A stretch of 37,761 nt of DNA, from the NCBI GenBank assembly GCA_036389135.1, contig DASVQP010000050.1:1-37761 (forward strand), written 5' to 3'. This DNA is from Longimicrobium sp. (GTDB lineage Bacteria > Gemmatimonadota > Gemmatimonadetes > Longimicrobiales > Longimicrobiaceae). Shown one piece after another: positions 30,688-37,761 of the stretch (its first letter is position 1; the number at the start of each line of letters is the position of its first letter). A program made the translations under genes and the position numbers. The notes under the pieces were generated by a model, which was not told where the DNA came from, made no database searches, and saw only the letters and a list, made by a program, of their open reading frames with translations.

Positions 30688-31424
30688 ACGACACGGCGCC
30701 GAACGACGGATCGGCCGGCTTCCGCTACGCGAGCGCCGAGCTTGACTCCATGGCGGAGGCAAAGAACTACTACCGGTGGATCGCGGCCCGCTTCGCGCCC
30801 CACCTGGGGAGCCACGCGGTGGAGGTGGGCGCGGGGATCGGCACCTTCTCCCAGCACCTGCTGCGCGCGGCGCCGCACGCCCGGCTCACGCTGGTGGAGC
30901 CGGCCGAGAACAACTTCGCCGTGCTGCGCGAGCGGGCGGCGGGGGAGGCGCGCGTGAGCGTGCGGCACGGCTACCTGGACGCGGATGCGCCCGAGCGCGG
31001 CGCCAGCAGCGTGGTCGCCGTCAACGTGCTGGAGCACGTGGAGGACGACGACGCCTTCCTTCGCGCCGCGAGCCGCGTGCTCGCGCCCGGCGGCCGGCTT
31101 CTTCTCTTCGTCCCCGCCCTCCCGGCCATCTACGGCACGCTGGACGCGGCGTTAGAGCACTTCCGCCGCTACACGCGCCCCGGGCTCCGCAGCAAGGTGA
31201 CCGGGGCGGGGTTCGGGGTGGACGAGCTCCACTACGTCAATCTTCCCGGTGTGCTGGCGTGGTGGGCCAGCGGCGTTCTCCTGCGCAGGCGCACCGTCAC
31301 CCCCCGCGACGCACGCCTGTACGACCGATGGGCAATCCCGCTGATCCGTGCCCTGGAAAGCCGCTGGCACCCGCCGCTGGGGCAGAGCCTGCTCCTGGTG
31401 GCGACGCACAGGGAGGAGCCGTGA
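30684..31424 (+). CDS. Class I SAM-dependent methyltransferase
   Basis: A 246-residue methyltransferase. Motif I is VEVGAGIGTFSQHLL (residues 46-60), LTLVEPAENN gives the acidic residue at the end of strand 2, and VVAVNVLEHVEDDDAFLRAA, with LAPGGRLLLFVPALP, completes the Methyltransf_11-type core. HFRRYTRPGLRSKVTGAGF and the ending GQSLLLVATHR resemble methyltransferases encoded beside glycosyltransferases in surface glycan clusters. It overlaps the upstream GT gene by four bases and the downstream GT2 gene by four (GTGA). The methyl acceptor is probably a lipid-linked sugar or similar (inference). Confidence 0.9.
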   Translation: MNDTAPNDGSAGFRYASAELDSMAEAKNYYRWIAARFAPHLGSHAVEVGAGIGTFSQHLLRAAPHARLTLVEPAENNFAVLRERAAGEARVSVRHGYLDADAPERGASSVVAVNVLEHVEDDDAFLRAASRVLAPGGRLLLFVPALPAIYGTLDAALEHFRRYTRPGLRSKVTGAGFGVDELHYVNLPGVLAWWASGVLLRRRTVTPRDARLYDRWAIPLIRALESRWHPPLGQSLLLVATHREEP

Positions 31425-32215
31425 GCGAGATCCTCCTCTCCGTCGTCGTCCCCGTGTACAACGAGGCGGGCGCGGTGCGCGCATCGCTGGAACGCCTCCG
31501 CGCCGTCCCGCTGCGCATGGAGGTGATCTGCGTTGACGATGCGTCCACCGACGGCTCGTCGGAGATCGTGGCGGAGATGCACCGCGAGGGGGTGATCGAC
31601 GTGCTCGTGACGCACCCGCGCAACCGCGGCAAGGGCGCGGCCGTGCGCGCCGGGTTCGAGCATGCAGGCGGCGACGTGGTGGTCATCCACGACGCGGACC
31701 TGGAGTACGACCCCTTCGAGCTCCCGCGCCTCCTGGAGCCGATCGCCGACGGACGCGCCGACGCGGTGTTCGGGAGCCGCTTCCTGGGGAGCCCGCGCCG
31801 GGTGCTCTACTTCTGGCACCGCGTAGGGAACGGGTTGGTGACCCTCCTCTCCAACATGCTCACGGACCTGAACCTCACCGACGTGGAGACGTGCTACAAG
31901 ATGGCGCGCACGGACCTGGTGAGGACCCTCCCGCTCCGCTCCACCCGCTTCGGCATCGAGGTGGAGCTGACGGCGCGCCTCGCGCAGTCGCGTGCGCGCA
32001 TCTACGAGGTGCCCATCAGCTACGCCGGCCGCACCTACTCGGAGGGGAAGAAGATCGACTGGAAGGACGGAGTGGCCGCGGTCTGGCACATCCTGCGCTT
32101 CAACATCTCGCGCGCTGGAACGCCAGTGTACACGTCGCCCGCCGGCCCGGGGCATCGCCTGCCCCATCCACATCCGCGAGCCGCGGAGTCGACGAGACGC
32201 GCGGGCCCGCGTTGA
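31421..32215 (+). CDS. Glycosyltransferase family 2, dolichyl-phosphate sugar synthase-like
   Basis: A 264-residue GT-A glycosyltransferase. The nucleotide-sugar site is LLSVVVPVYNEAGAVRASLE and VICVDDASTDGSSEI (Asp39/Asp40), with the metal-binding DAD at 91-93 in VVVIHDADLEYDPFEL. FGSRFLG, LTDVETCYKMAR and RFGIEVELTARLA are typical of polyprenyl-phosphate mannose/glucose synthases. Such an enzyme makes the lipid-linked donor used by ArnT/PMT-type transferases, which fits the gene two places upstream. The start is GTG with GGGAGGAGCC before it. The last 30 residues are low-complexity and probably unstructured. Confidence 0.9.
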   Translation: MSEILLSVVVPVYNEAGAVRASLERLRAVPLRMEVICVDDASTDGSSEIVAEMHREGVIDVLVTHPRNRGKGAAVRAGFEHAGGDVVVIHDADLEYDPFELPRLLEPIADGRADAVFGSRFLGSPRRVLYFWHRVGNGLVTLLSNMLTDLNLTDVETCYKMARTDLVRTLPLRSTRFGIEVELTARLAQSRARIYEVPISYAGRTYSEGKKIDWKDGVAAVWHILRFNISRAGTPVYTSPAGPGHRLPHPHPRAAESTRRAGPR

Positions 32216-32222
32216 AGGCGAT

Positions 32223-32792
32223 TCATCCGTTGTAGATGACGCCTTTCCCGGCGCGGTACATCTCCAGCACCGCGTTGGCCTCTTCGCGCAGCACGCCGTG
32301 CACGAATTCGATGCCGCGCGCCTCCAGGTACGCGTACGACTCGGGGAAGACGGGGCCCTCGTCGAAGTTGAGGCGGCGCGCGTCGTCGCGGTGCGCGCCG
32401 CAAAGCACGCGGCGCACACCGCTCCACAGCGTGGCGCCCAGGCACATGGCGCACGGCTCACACGAGGTGGCGAGCTCGTAAACGGTGCCGCCATCGGAGC
32501 GCATCGAAAACGACTGGAGCCGCGACTGGGCCATCATGAACGCCACCATCTCGCCATGGAGCGTGCAGTTGTTCAGCCGCACCACGCTGTTCATCCCCAC
32601 CGCCACCAGCACGCCCGTCCCCTGCTCGATGATGGCCGCGCCGAACGGGCCACCCGTGCCGTGCACCACGTTCGCGCGCGAGACGTCGATGGCGAGACGC
32701 ATCTTCTCCTCGTCGGTCGTGTAGCGGCGGTCCCAGTCGACGGTGCTCTCGACCCAGTCTGGATACTCGATGTGGATGGGCGGGATGCGCAT
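32223..32792 (-). CDS. Guanine deaminase, CMP/dCMP-deaminase fold
   Basis: A 189-residue zinc deaminase. The active site has His79 and catalytic Glu81 in TLHGEMVAF and zinc ligands Cys114/Cys117 in SCEPCAMCLGATLWSG. VVHGTGGPFGAAI and a C-terminal Asn-rich region match the GuaD branch rather than tRNA adenosine deaminase or cytidine deaminase. It would convert guanine to xanthine, the substrate of the divergent xanthine dehydrogenase genes about 240 bases away. That context strongly supports a purine role. It is convergent with the glycosyltransferase operon (seven bases apart). Activity on related nucleobases is possible. Confidence 0.85.
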   Translation of the reverse strand: MRIPPIHIEYPDWVESTVDWDRRYTTDEEKMRLAIDVSRANVVHGTGGPFGAAIIEQGTGVLVAVGMNSVVRLNNCTLHGEMVAFMMAQSRLQSFSMRSDGGTVYELATSCEPCAMCLGATLWSGVRRVLCGAHRDDARRLNFDEGPVFPESYAYLEARGIEFVHGVLREEANAVLEMYRAGKGVIYNG

Positions 32793-32864
32793 GAGGCTGC
32801 CGGGCGAAGAGGTGGCGGATGAGCGGACCTTCCAACCATAGCCCGCGAAAAGGCGAACAGCAAT

Positions 32865-32957
32865 CTCACACAGAGCCGCAGAGGAGAACCGAAAGGTGAA
32901 AGACGGAAAGAACTTCTTATCCGTTCTTGTAGTTCCCTCCGTGGCTCTGTGTGAGGC
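32865..32957. repeat. CACAGAG palindromic repeat, copy 4
   Basis: The left arm CTCACACAGAGCCGCAGAGG at 32865-32884 is mirrored by CCTCCGTGGCTCTGTGTGAG at about 32936-32955. The interior again contains GAACC and a GTTCTT/AGTTCC pair as in the other copies. It fills most of the divergent intergenic region between guanine deaminase and the xanthine dehydrogenase genes. Confidence 0.85.
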
Positions 32958-33032
32958 CCGCTGTTGCCGTACGGGAAAAAACAGCTATTTGTACCACAGC
33001 ACGCCCACCGCCCTTTCTACACACAGGCTCGC

Positions 33033-35134
33033 ATGACCCCAGCCGTCGGCCGGAGCGTATCGCGCAAAGACGGGATGGCCAAGACGACCGGCGCCGCCCG
33101 GTACGTGGACGACCTCACCTTCCCCGGGATGATCTACGGGCGGACGATCCGCTCCACGATCGCAAAGGGACGCATCCGCTCCATCAGCCTGGACTTCGAT
33201 CCGGCGGGCTTCACCATCGTCGACTACCGCGACATCCCCGGGCCGCGCTGCAACTTCGTGGCGCTCATCGAGGACGACCAGCCGTTCCTGGTGGCGGAGG
33301 AGATCAACCACTTCGCCGAGCCCATCCTCCTCCTGGCCCACGAGGACCGCGAGCGGCTGATGGCGGCCGAGGTGCGCATCGAGTACGACACCGAGGAGCC
33401 CGTGCTCGACCCCGAGCAGTCGCCCACCGTCTTCAAGACGATCCGCATCCGCAAGGGCGACGTGGCCGCGGCGATGGCGACGGCGGACCGGGTGGTGGAA
33501 GGGACGTACCGCACGGGCCACCAGGAGCACGTCTACATCGAGACCAACGGGGTGATCGCCGTTCCCGAGGCGGGCGGGATGACCATCCACGGCTCCATGC
33601 AGTGCCCGTACTACGTGCACAAGGCGATCAAGGCGCTCCTGCAGCTCTCCGACGAGCGCGTGCGCGTGGTGCAGACGGAGACGGGCGGCGGGTTCGGGGG
33701 GAAGGAGGAGTATCCCAACATCCTGGCCGGGCATGCATCGCTGCTGGCCCGAAAGGCGGGGCGGCCGGTGAAGATGGTGTACGACCGCGTGGAGGACATG
33801 ATCGCCACCACCAAGCGCCACCCGTCCATCATCCGCCACCGCACGGGCGTAATGAACGACGGGCGCCTGGTCGCCATGGAGATCGACGTGCTGATGGATG
33901 GCGGCGCGTACGTCACGCTCAGCCCCGTGGTCCTCTCGCGCGGGTGCATTCACGCGGCGGGGCCGTACCGGTGCGACCACACGCGCATCGACGGCCGCGT
34001 GGTGATGACGAACACGCCGCCCAACGGCGCCTTCCGCGGCTTCGGCGCGCCGCAGACGCAGTTCGCCACCGAGGTGCACATGGACCGCATCGCCGAGGCG
34101 CTGGGGATGGACCCCGTGCGCCTCCGCGAGCTGAACGCCCTGCGCCCTGGAGACACCAGCGCCACGGGGCAGATCATGGGCGAGGACTGCAGCGCCCTGG
34201 AGTCGCTGAAGGCCGGTGTGGAGCGCTCCGATTACCATCGCAAGCGCGCCGAATACGCCGGGAGCAACCGGGGGATCGGCCTGTCGCTCTTCTTCCACGG
34301 CTCCGGCTTCACGGGAAGCGGCGAGATCTACCTGTCCTCCAAGGCGACGCTGGAGGCGACGGAGACCGGCGCGCGCATCCGCGTGGCGAGCGTGGAGATG
34401 GGCCAGGGAACGCGCACCATGCACGCGCAGATCGTGGCGGACGCGCTCGGCATCCCGTACGAGCAGGTGGACATCGTGCAGCCGGACACGCACCAGGTTC
34501 CCGACAGCGGCCCCACCGTCGCGTCGCGCACCTGCATGGTGGTCGGCAGGATCCTGCAGAGGTGCGCGGAGGAGATGCGCGAGACGATCGGCGACATGAC
34601 GCCCGGCGAGTACATCCGCGAGCACGGCCCGCTCTCCGTCACCAAGCAGTTCCAGAAGCCGGAGGAGATCTCCTGGGACGACACCGAGTACACCGGCGAC
34701 GCCTACGCCGCGTACGGCTGGGGGTGCGACGTGGCCGAAGTGGAGCTGGACCCGGTCACCTACGAAGTCAAGCCGCTGCGTATGACCATCGTCCACGAGA
34801 TCGGAAAGGCGATCCACCCCTCGATGGTCGTGGGGCAGATCGAGGGGGGCACGGCGCAGGGCGTGGGCTGGGCGCTCAACGAGAACGTGGTGATGAAGGA
34901 CGGCGGGATGGCGAACCCCACCCTCACCAACTACACCATCCCCACCACGCTGGACACGCCGCGCATGGACGTCATCGTGCTAGAGAATCCGAGCGGATAC
35001 GGCCCCTTTGGCGCCAAGGGCGTGGGCGAGATGCCGATCGACGGCCCCGCCCCCGCGCTCGTGAACGCCATCCGCCACATCGGGCTGGACGTGCGCTCGA
35101 TTCCCGCGATCCCGGAGAGCATCATGGAGGTGGC

Positions 35135-35150
<16 letters not shown>
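33033..35150 (+). CDS. Xanthine dehydrogenase, molybdopterin-binding subunit
   Basis: A 705-residue molybdenum hydroxylase large subunit. SVSRKDGMAKTTGAARYVDD opens the family. TETGGGFGGKEE (215-226) and AFRGFGAPQ (333-341) line the molybdopterin site, VEMGQGTRT follows, and GAKGVGE (660-666) ends in the catalytic Glu666 that activates water. The family oxidises hypoxanthine and xanthine to urate. The gene is followed by the iron-sulfur and FAD subunits in overlapping order. Xanthine rather than another aldehyde or heterocycle is inferred from guanine deaminase next door and the ureide operon. It is slightly shorter than E. coli XdhA. ATG 33033 is preferred over an upstream one at 32964. Confidence 0.9.
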
Positions 35151-35559
<409 letters not shown>

Positions 35560-35563
<4 letters not shown>

Positions 35564-36378
35564 AGACCGCCACCACACCGCTCGACCTGCGCGACCCGCG
35601 CACGCTGGACGAGGCGCTCGCGATCCTCTCCGATGACGGCCCGCGCACGCCGATCGCCGGGTGCACGGACGTCTTCGTGAACCTGCACTTTGGCACGACG
35701 CCGGCGCGGCGCTTCCTCAATCTGTGGGCGCTCGACGAGCTGCGCGGCATCACGGCGGACGGCGTGCTGCGCATCGGCGCGCTGACCACGTACACGGAGC
35801 TGATCCGCTCCGACGCCGTGAACGATTGGCTCCCGGCGCTGGTGTCCGCCTCGCGCGAGGTGGGCGGCGCGCAAATCCAGAACCGCGGCACCCTGGCCGG
35901 CAACGTCGCAAACGGCTCCCCCGCCGGCGACTCGCTCCCCGTCCTCGCAGTCGCGGACGCCGTCATCGTGCTGCGCAGCACGGCGGGCGAGCGGCGCGTC
36001 GCCATCACCGAGCTCTACACCGGCTACCGCGCCACCGTCATCCGCCCCGACGAGCTGATCGTCGCCATCGAGGTCCCGCGCGTCGAGGGCCGGCAGTGGT
36101 TCCGAAAGGTGGGGACGCGCGCCGCGCAGGCCATCAGCAAGGTGGTGATGGCGGGCGTCCGCGGCCCCGAGCCGCGCGTCGCCTTCGGCAGCGTGGCCGC
36201 CACCGTCGTCCGCGCCCCCGACACCGAGCGCGTCCTTGCGGCTGGCGGCTCCATCGACGACGCGCACCGCGCGCTCACGTCCGAGATCCGCCCTATCGAT
36301 GACGTTCGCTCCACCGCCGAGTACCGCCTGCGCGTCGCCGGCAACCTCCTCCGCCAGTGGTGGGCGGAGACCGCGTAA
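35560..36378 (+). CDS. Xanthine dehydrogenase, FAD-binding subunit
   Basis: A 272-residue FAD subunit of the CO dehydrogenase/xanthine dehydrogenase flavoprotein family. FAD-binding loops are TPIAGCTDVFVNL (about 30-42, with Cys in place of the usual second Gly) and QIQNRGTLAGNVANGSPAGD. FLNLWALDELRGI and the C-terminal four-helix domain are typical. It passes electrons to NAD or another acceptor. The gene order Mo, Fe-S, FAD differs from the E. coli xdhABC order. No XdhC-like cofactor insertion gene follows; a toxin-antitoxin region begins instead. Confidence 0.92.
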
Positions 36379-36561
36379 GGAGCGGCTGTAGGTCTGTTGC
36401 GCGCCGCCGCACGTCGCACAGCGGGTCCCCAGAGTGCGCCTGCCGCCTGGAATCCGCCACCCCGCGAACCGGTTAAGTGGCGCCCCTGGATGAAGTTGTA
36501 ACGTGTGCTTAGGTTGCTTCTCAAGGACGAGGCAAACACGCTCCTTAGCAAGGTGCAGCCG

Positions 36562-36771
36562 ATGCAGAGACGAGAGCAGACACGAGCCATCGACACGGTG
36601 GATGAACTCCGCCTGGAAAGCGGCGGACGCACCCAGATCTTTTCGGAGGAGGAGGCTGCGCTTCGCCGCGCCCGATTCGACGATGAGTGTGCCAAGCTCG
36701 ATCCCACCGAGGAGCGGGCGCTCGCCGAGGAGGGGCTCGCGGCGGATCTGGCCGACTGGCCGGAGTACTGA
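36562..36771 (+). CDS. Putative antitoxin of the MazF module
   Basis: A 69-residue acidic protein directly upstream of MazF, ending three bases before its GTG start. The C-terminal part is strongly charged (EEEAALRRARFDDECAKLDP, then TEERALAEEGLAADLADWPEY), as expected of an antitoxin tail that occupies the toxin groove. I cannot identify a known MazE DNA-binding fold. ATG 36562 is preferred (AAGG at 36550-36553 nearby); a GTG at 36505 in the same frame would add 19 residues. The last 45 residues are duplicated at 37449-37577. Confidence 0.7.
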   Translation: MQRREQTRAIDTVDELRLESGGRTQIFSEEEAALRRARFDDECAKLDPTEERALAEEGLAADLADWPEY

Positions 36772-36774
36772 CCG

Positions 36775-37110
36775 GTGATCATCCGCCGAGGTGAGATCCG
36801 CTGGGCAGAGTTCGATCCGGTCCGTGGTCAGGAGCAGGCCGGCCGACGTCCTGTGCTCGTTCTCAGCCGCGATTCGTTCAACGTGCGCTCCGGAACAGTG
36901 ATCGCGGTGGCGCTGACGAGCCAGCCTCCACGCGCGGGTTTCCCGCTCAGCCTGCCACTCAAAACGCCGACACTCCCGCGCCCGTCATGGGTCAAGATCA
37001 GCCAGGTGCGTGTGCTCGCGGCGGAGCGCATCAGCGACCGGCTGGGCGAAGCGTCCCGACGAGAAATCCAGCTTGTCATCGCTGGACTGAACGAAATTAT
37101 CGGCGTGTGA
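36775..37110 (+). CDS. mazF: MazF/PemK-family mRNA interferase toxin
   Basis: A 111-residue toxin. IIRRGEIRWAEFDPVRGQEQAGRRPVLVLSRD is the typical N-terminus, with the catalytic arginine in GRRPVLVLS. TVIAVALTSQP and the following SWVKISQVRVLAAERI provide the other conserved strands. It cuts single-stranded RNA at short sequences and is held inactive by the preceding antitoxin. It starts with GTG at 36775. Two further small ORFs follow, the second repeating the antitoxin tail. Confidence 0.92.
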   Translation: MIIRRGEIRWAEFDPVRGQEQAGRRPVLVLSRDSFNVRSGTVIAVALTSQPPRAGFPLSLPLKTPTLPRPSWVKISQVRVLAAERISDRLGEASRREIQLVIAGLNEIIGV

Positions 37111-37238
37111 GCGCGGCGCGTGACGGAGGTTCTGCGCGTGTCGGCGGCAACGAACCGGATTTCTTTGGCGTAGAAGTGCAGCGATAGCCCTGGTGGCATG
37201 TGCGGGAATCATCTCTTACAGCGACGAGGTGTAGCGAG

Positions 37239-37415
37239 ATGGACGAAATCGAACGCTCGAAAGGGAGTGGATCGCCTGCCTTCAAGTCGACGGTGGTGTC
37301 GCAGAAGGGCGCAGCGATCCGAGTGGAACGCAGCGAGCTGTCGGACCGCATGAAGCAGAACCTCACTACCGCCGTGAAGAAGCTTGGAATCCCCAGGTCC
37401 GGGAGAAACAGTTGA
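37239..37415 (+). CDS. Small hypothetical protein after MazF
   Basis: A 58-residue ORF beginning MDEIERSKGSGSPAFKSTVV and ending RMKQNLTTAVKKLGIPRSGRN. It is basic, with an amphipathic C-terminal helix. It has no recognised family. Its stop overlaps, as TTGA, the TTG at which the duplicated antitoxin-tail ORF begins, so the two may be co-translated. It could be the remains of an antitoxin DNA-binding half, now separated from its tail, but I have no homology to support that. Confidence 0.4.
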   Translation: MDEIERSKGSGSPAFKSTVVSQKGAAIRVERSELSDRMKQNLTTAVKKLGIPRSGRNS

Positions 37416-37612
37416 GGTATCCGCGCGCCTCTGATCGCGATCTAGTCTCTGCGGAAGAGGCTGCGCTTCGCAGCGCCTGGTTCGACGAGGAATGCGGGAA
37501 GCTCGATCCTACTGAGGAGCGGGCGCTCGCGGAGGAGGGGCTCGCGGCGGATCTGGCGGGCTGGCCGGAGTACCGACCCGTGGGCACCCGAGCGGCGGTG
37601 CAAACCGAATGA
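37412..37612 (+). pseudogene. Orphan duplicate of the MazF antitoxin tail
   Basis: A 66-residue ORF (TTG start, 37412) with SAEEAALRSAWFDEECGKLD, TEERALAEEGLAADLAGWPEY. This matches the C-terminal 45 residues of the antitoxin at 36562-36771 nearly residue for residue, and the DNA is similar over about 130 bases. The stop at the end of WPEY is lost here, so the frame runs on to 37612. No toxin follows it. It looks like a partial tandem duplication or a decayed second module. Confidence 0.6.
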
Positions 37613-37618
37613 CAGCTA

Positions 37619-37630
37619 GGCTCACACAGA
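37619..37630. repeat. Truncated CACAGAG repeat arm
   Basis: GGCTCACACAGA matches the start of the left arm at 2245-2256 exactly, then stops where the TAGGAGTTACGCA end of the insertion sequence begins. The rest of the repeat would lie beyond the element, outside the window. Confidence 0.45.
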
Positions 37631-37761
37631 TAGGAGTTACGCAGTTGGTTGTAAGCAGGTAGCTTACAGCTATGAACGCATCCAAGGTGATTGATAGCCA
37701 CTACATACAGTTCCTGATTGCCAGTCCGCGCATGGTGAGTGGCACGGAAGCCGCCCGCGTG
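37631..37761 (+). mobile_element. Left end of an insertion sequence with the transposase N-terminus
   Basis: TAGGAGTTACGCAGTTGG at 37631-37648 resembles the end sequences of IS4/IS701-like elements. An ATG at 37672 opens a frame of 30 codons up to the window edge, starting MNASKVIDSHYIQFLIASPR and containing SGTEAARV. This pattern (YxxFLIAS...TEAAR) recalls the N-terminus of a transposase family in that group. Only the first residues are visible, so the family name is tentative and the catalytic DDE residues cannot be checked. Confidence 0.6.

Noticed and set aside
32985-34817. 610-codon minus-strand frame antisense to the XDH large subunit
   Set aside because: The residues are His/Asp/Val-rich with no domain; the opposite strand encodes all molybdenum hydroxylase motifs.

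Overview
This is about 37.8 kb of very GC-rich bacterial chromosome. The genes are densely packed on both strands, start-stop overlaps are frequent, and there are many lipoproteins and secreted proteins. Sigma/anti-sigma and toxin-antitoxin pairs recur, and several families of short palindromic intergenic repeats are present. The gene set and repeats suggest a free-living soil or environmental bacterium, most like Gemmatimonadota of the Longimicrobium type. That placement is an inference from style, because the window holds no rRNA or other marker gene.

Layout. 0.1-2.2 kb: exonuclease VII (xseA, xseB). 2.2-6.6 kb: a small cysteine protein, a lipoprotein serine hydrolase, a secreted HEAT-cyclophilin protein and a lipoprotein. 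6.8-7.5 kb: a vapBC-like toxin-antitoxin pair with a visible promoter/operator. 7.5-10.3 kb: acyl-CoA thioesterase II and a DASS-family anion symporter, separated by a composite repeat. 10.6-12.4 kb: an ECF-like sigma factor and its probable membrane regulator. 12.6-17.8 kb: a membrane protein followed by a ureide operon (allantoinase, allantoicase, OHCU decarboxylase fused to HIU hydrolase, and the membrane urate hydroxylase PuuD). 18-19.7 kb: DUF433 and DUF488 proteins and a ribbon-helix-helix protein overlapping a GNAT acetyltransferase. 19.8-24.8 kb: a PQQ-type sugar dehydrogenase lipoprotein and two seven-repeat RCC1 proteins flanking an unknown secreted protein. 24.8-27.5 kb: a DUF6986-type lyase-fold protein, an RluA-type pseudouridine synthase and an HNH endonuclease. 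27.5-28.9 kb: repeats, an odd Asp-type tRNA, tRNA-Arg(ACG), and a compact unannotated transcription unit with its own promoter and terminator. 29-32.2 kb: a glycosyltransferase/methyltransferase operon. 32.2-36.4 kb: guanine deaminase and three-subunit xanthine dehydrogenase. 36.5-37.8 kb: a MazF module with a duplicated antitoxin tail, then the left end of an insertion sequence.

How the genes work together. Two loci about 15 kb apart together encode nearly all of purine ring catabolism. Guanine goes to xanthine (guanine deaminase), then to urate (XDH), to 5-hydroxyisourate (PuuD), to OHCU and allantoin (the fusion protein), to allantoate (AllB), and to ureidoglycolate plus urea (allantoicase). 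No soluble uricase, ureidoglycolate lyase, urease, purine permease or XdhC-type maturation factor is visible here. The DUF6986 protein between the two loci is a candidate for a later step on the glyoxylate side.

The most unusual items are the promoter-to-terminator unit at 28.5-28.9 kb carrying a 53-codon ORF, the Asp-type tRNA with a pyrimidine 3' of its anticodon, the nested palindromic repeats (one apparently split by the insertion sequence), the RHH-GNAT overlap, and the partly duplicated MazF module.
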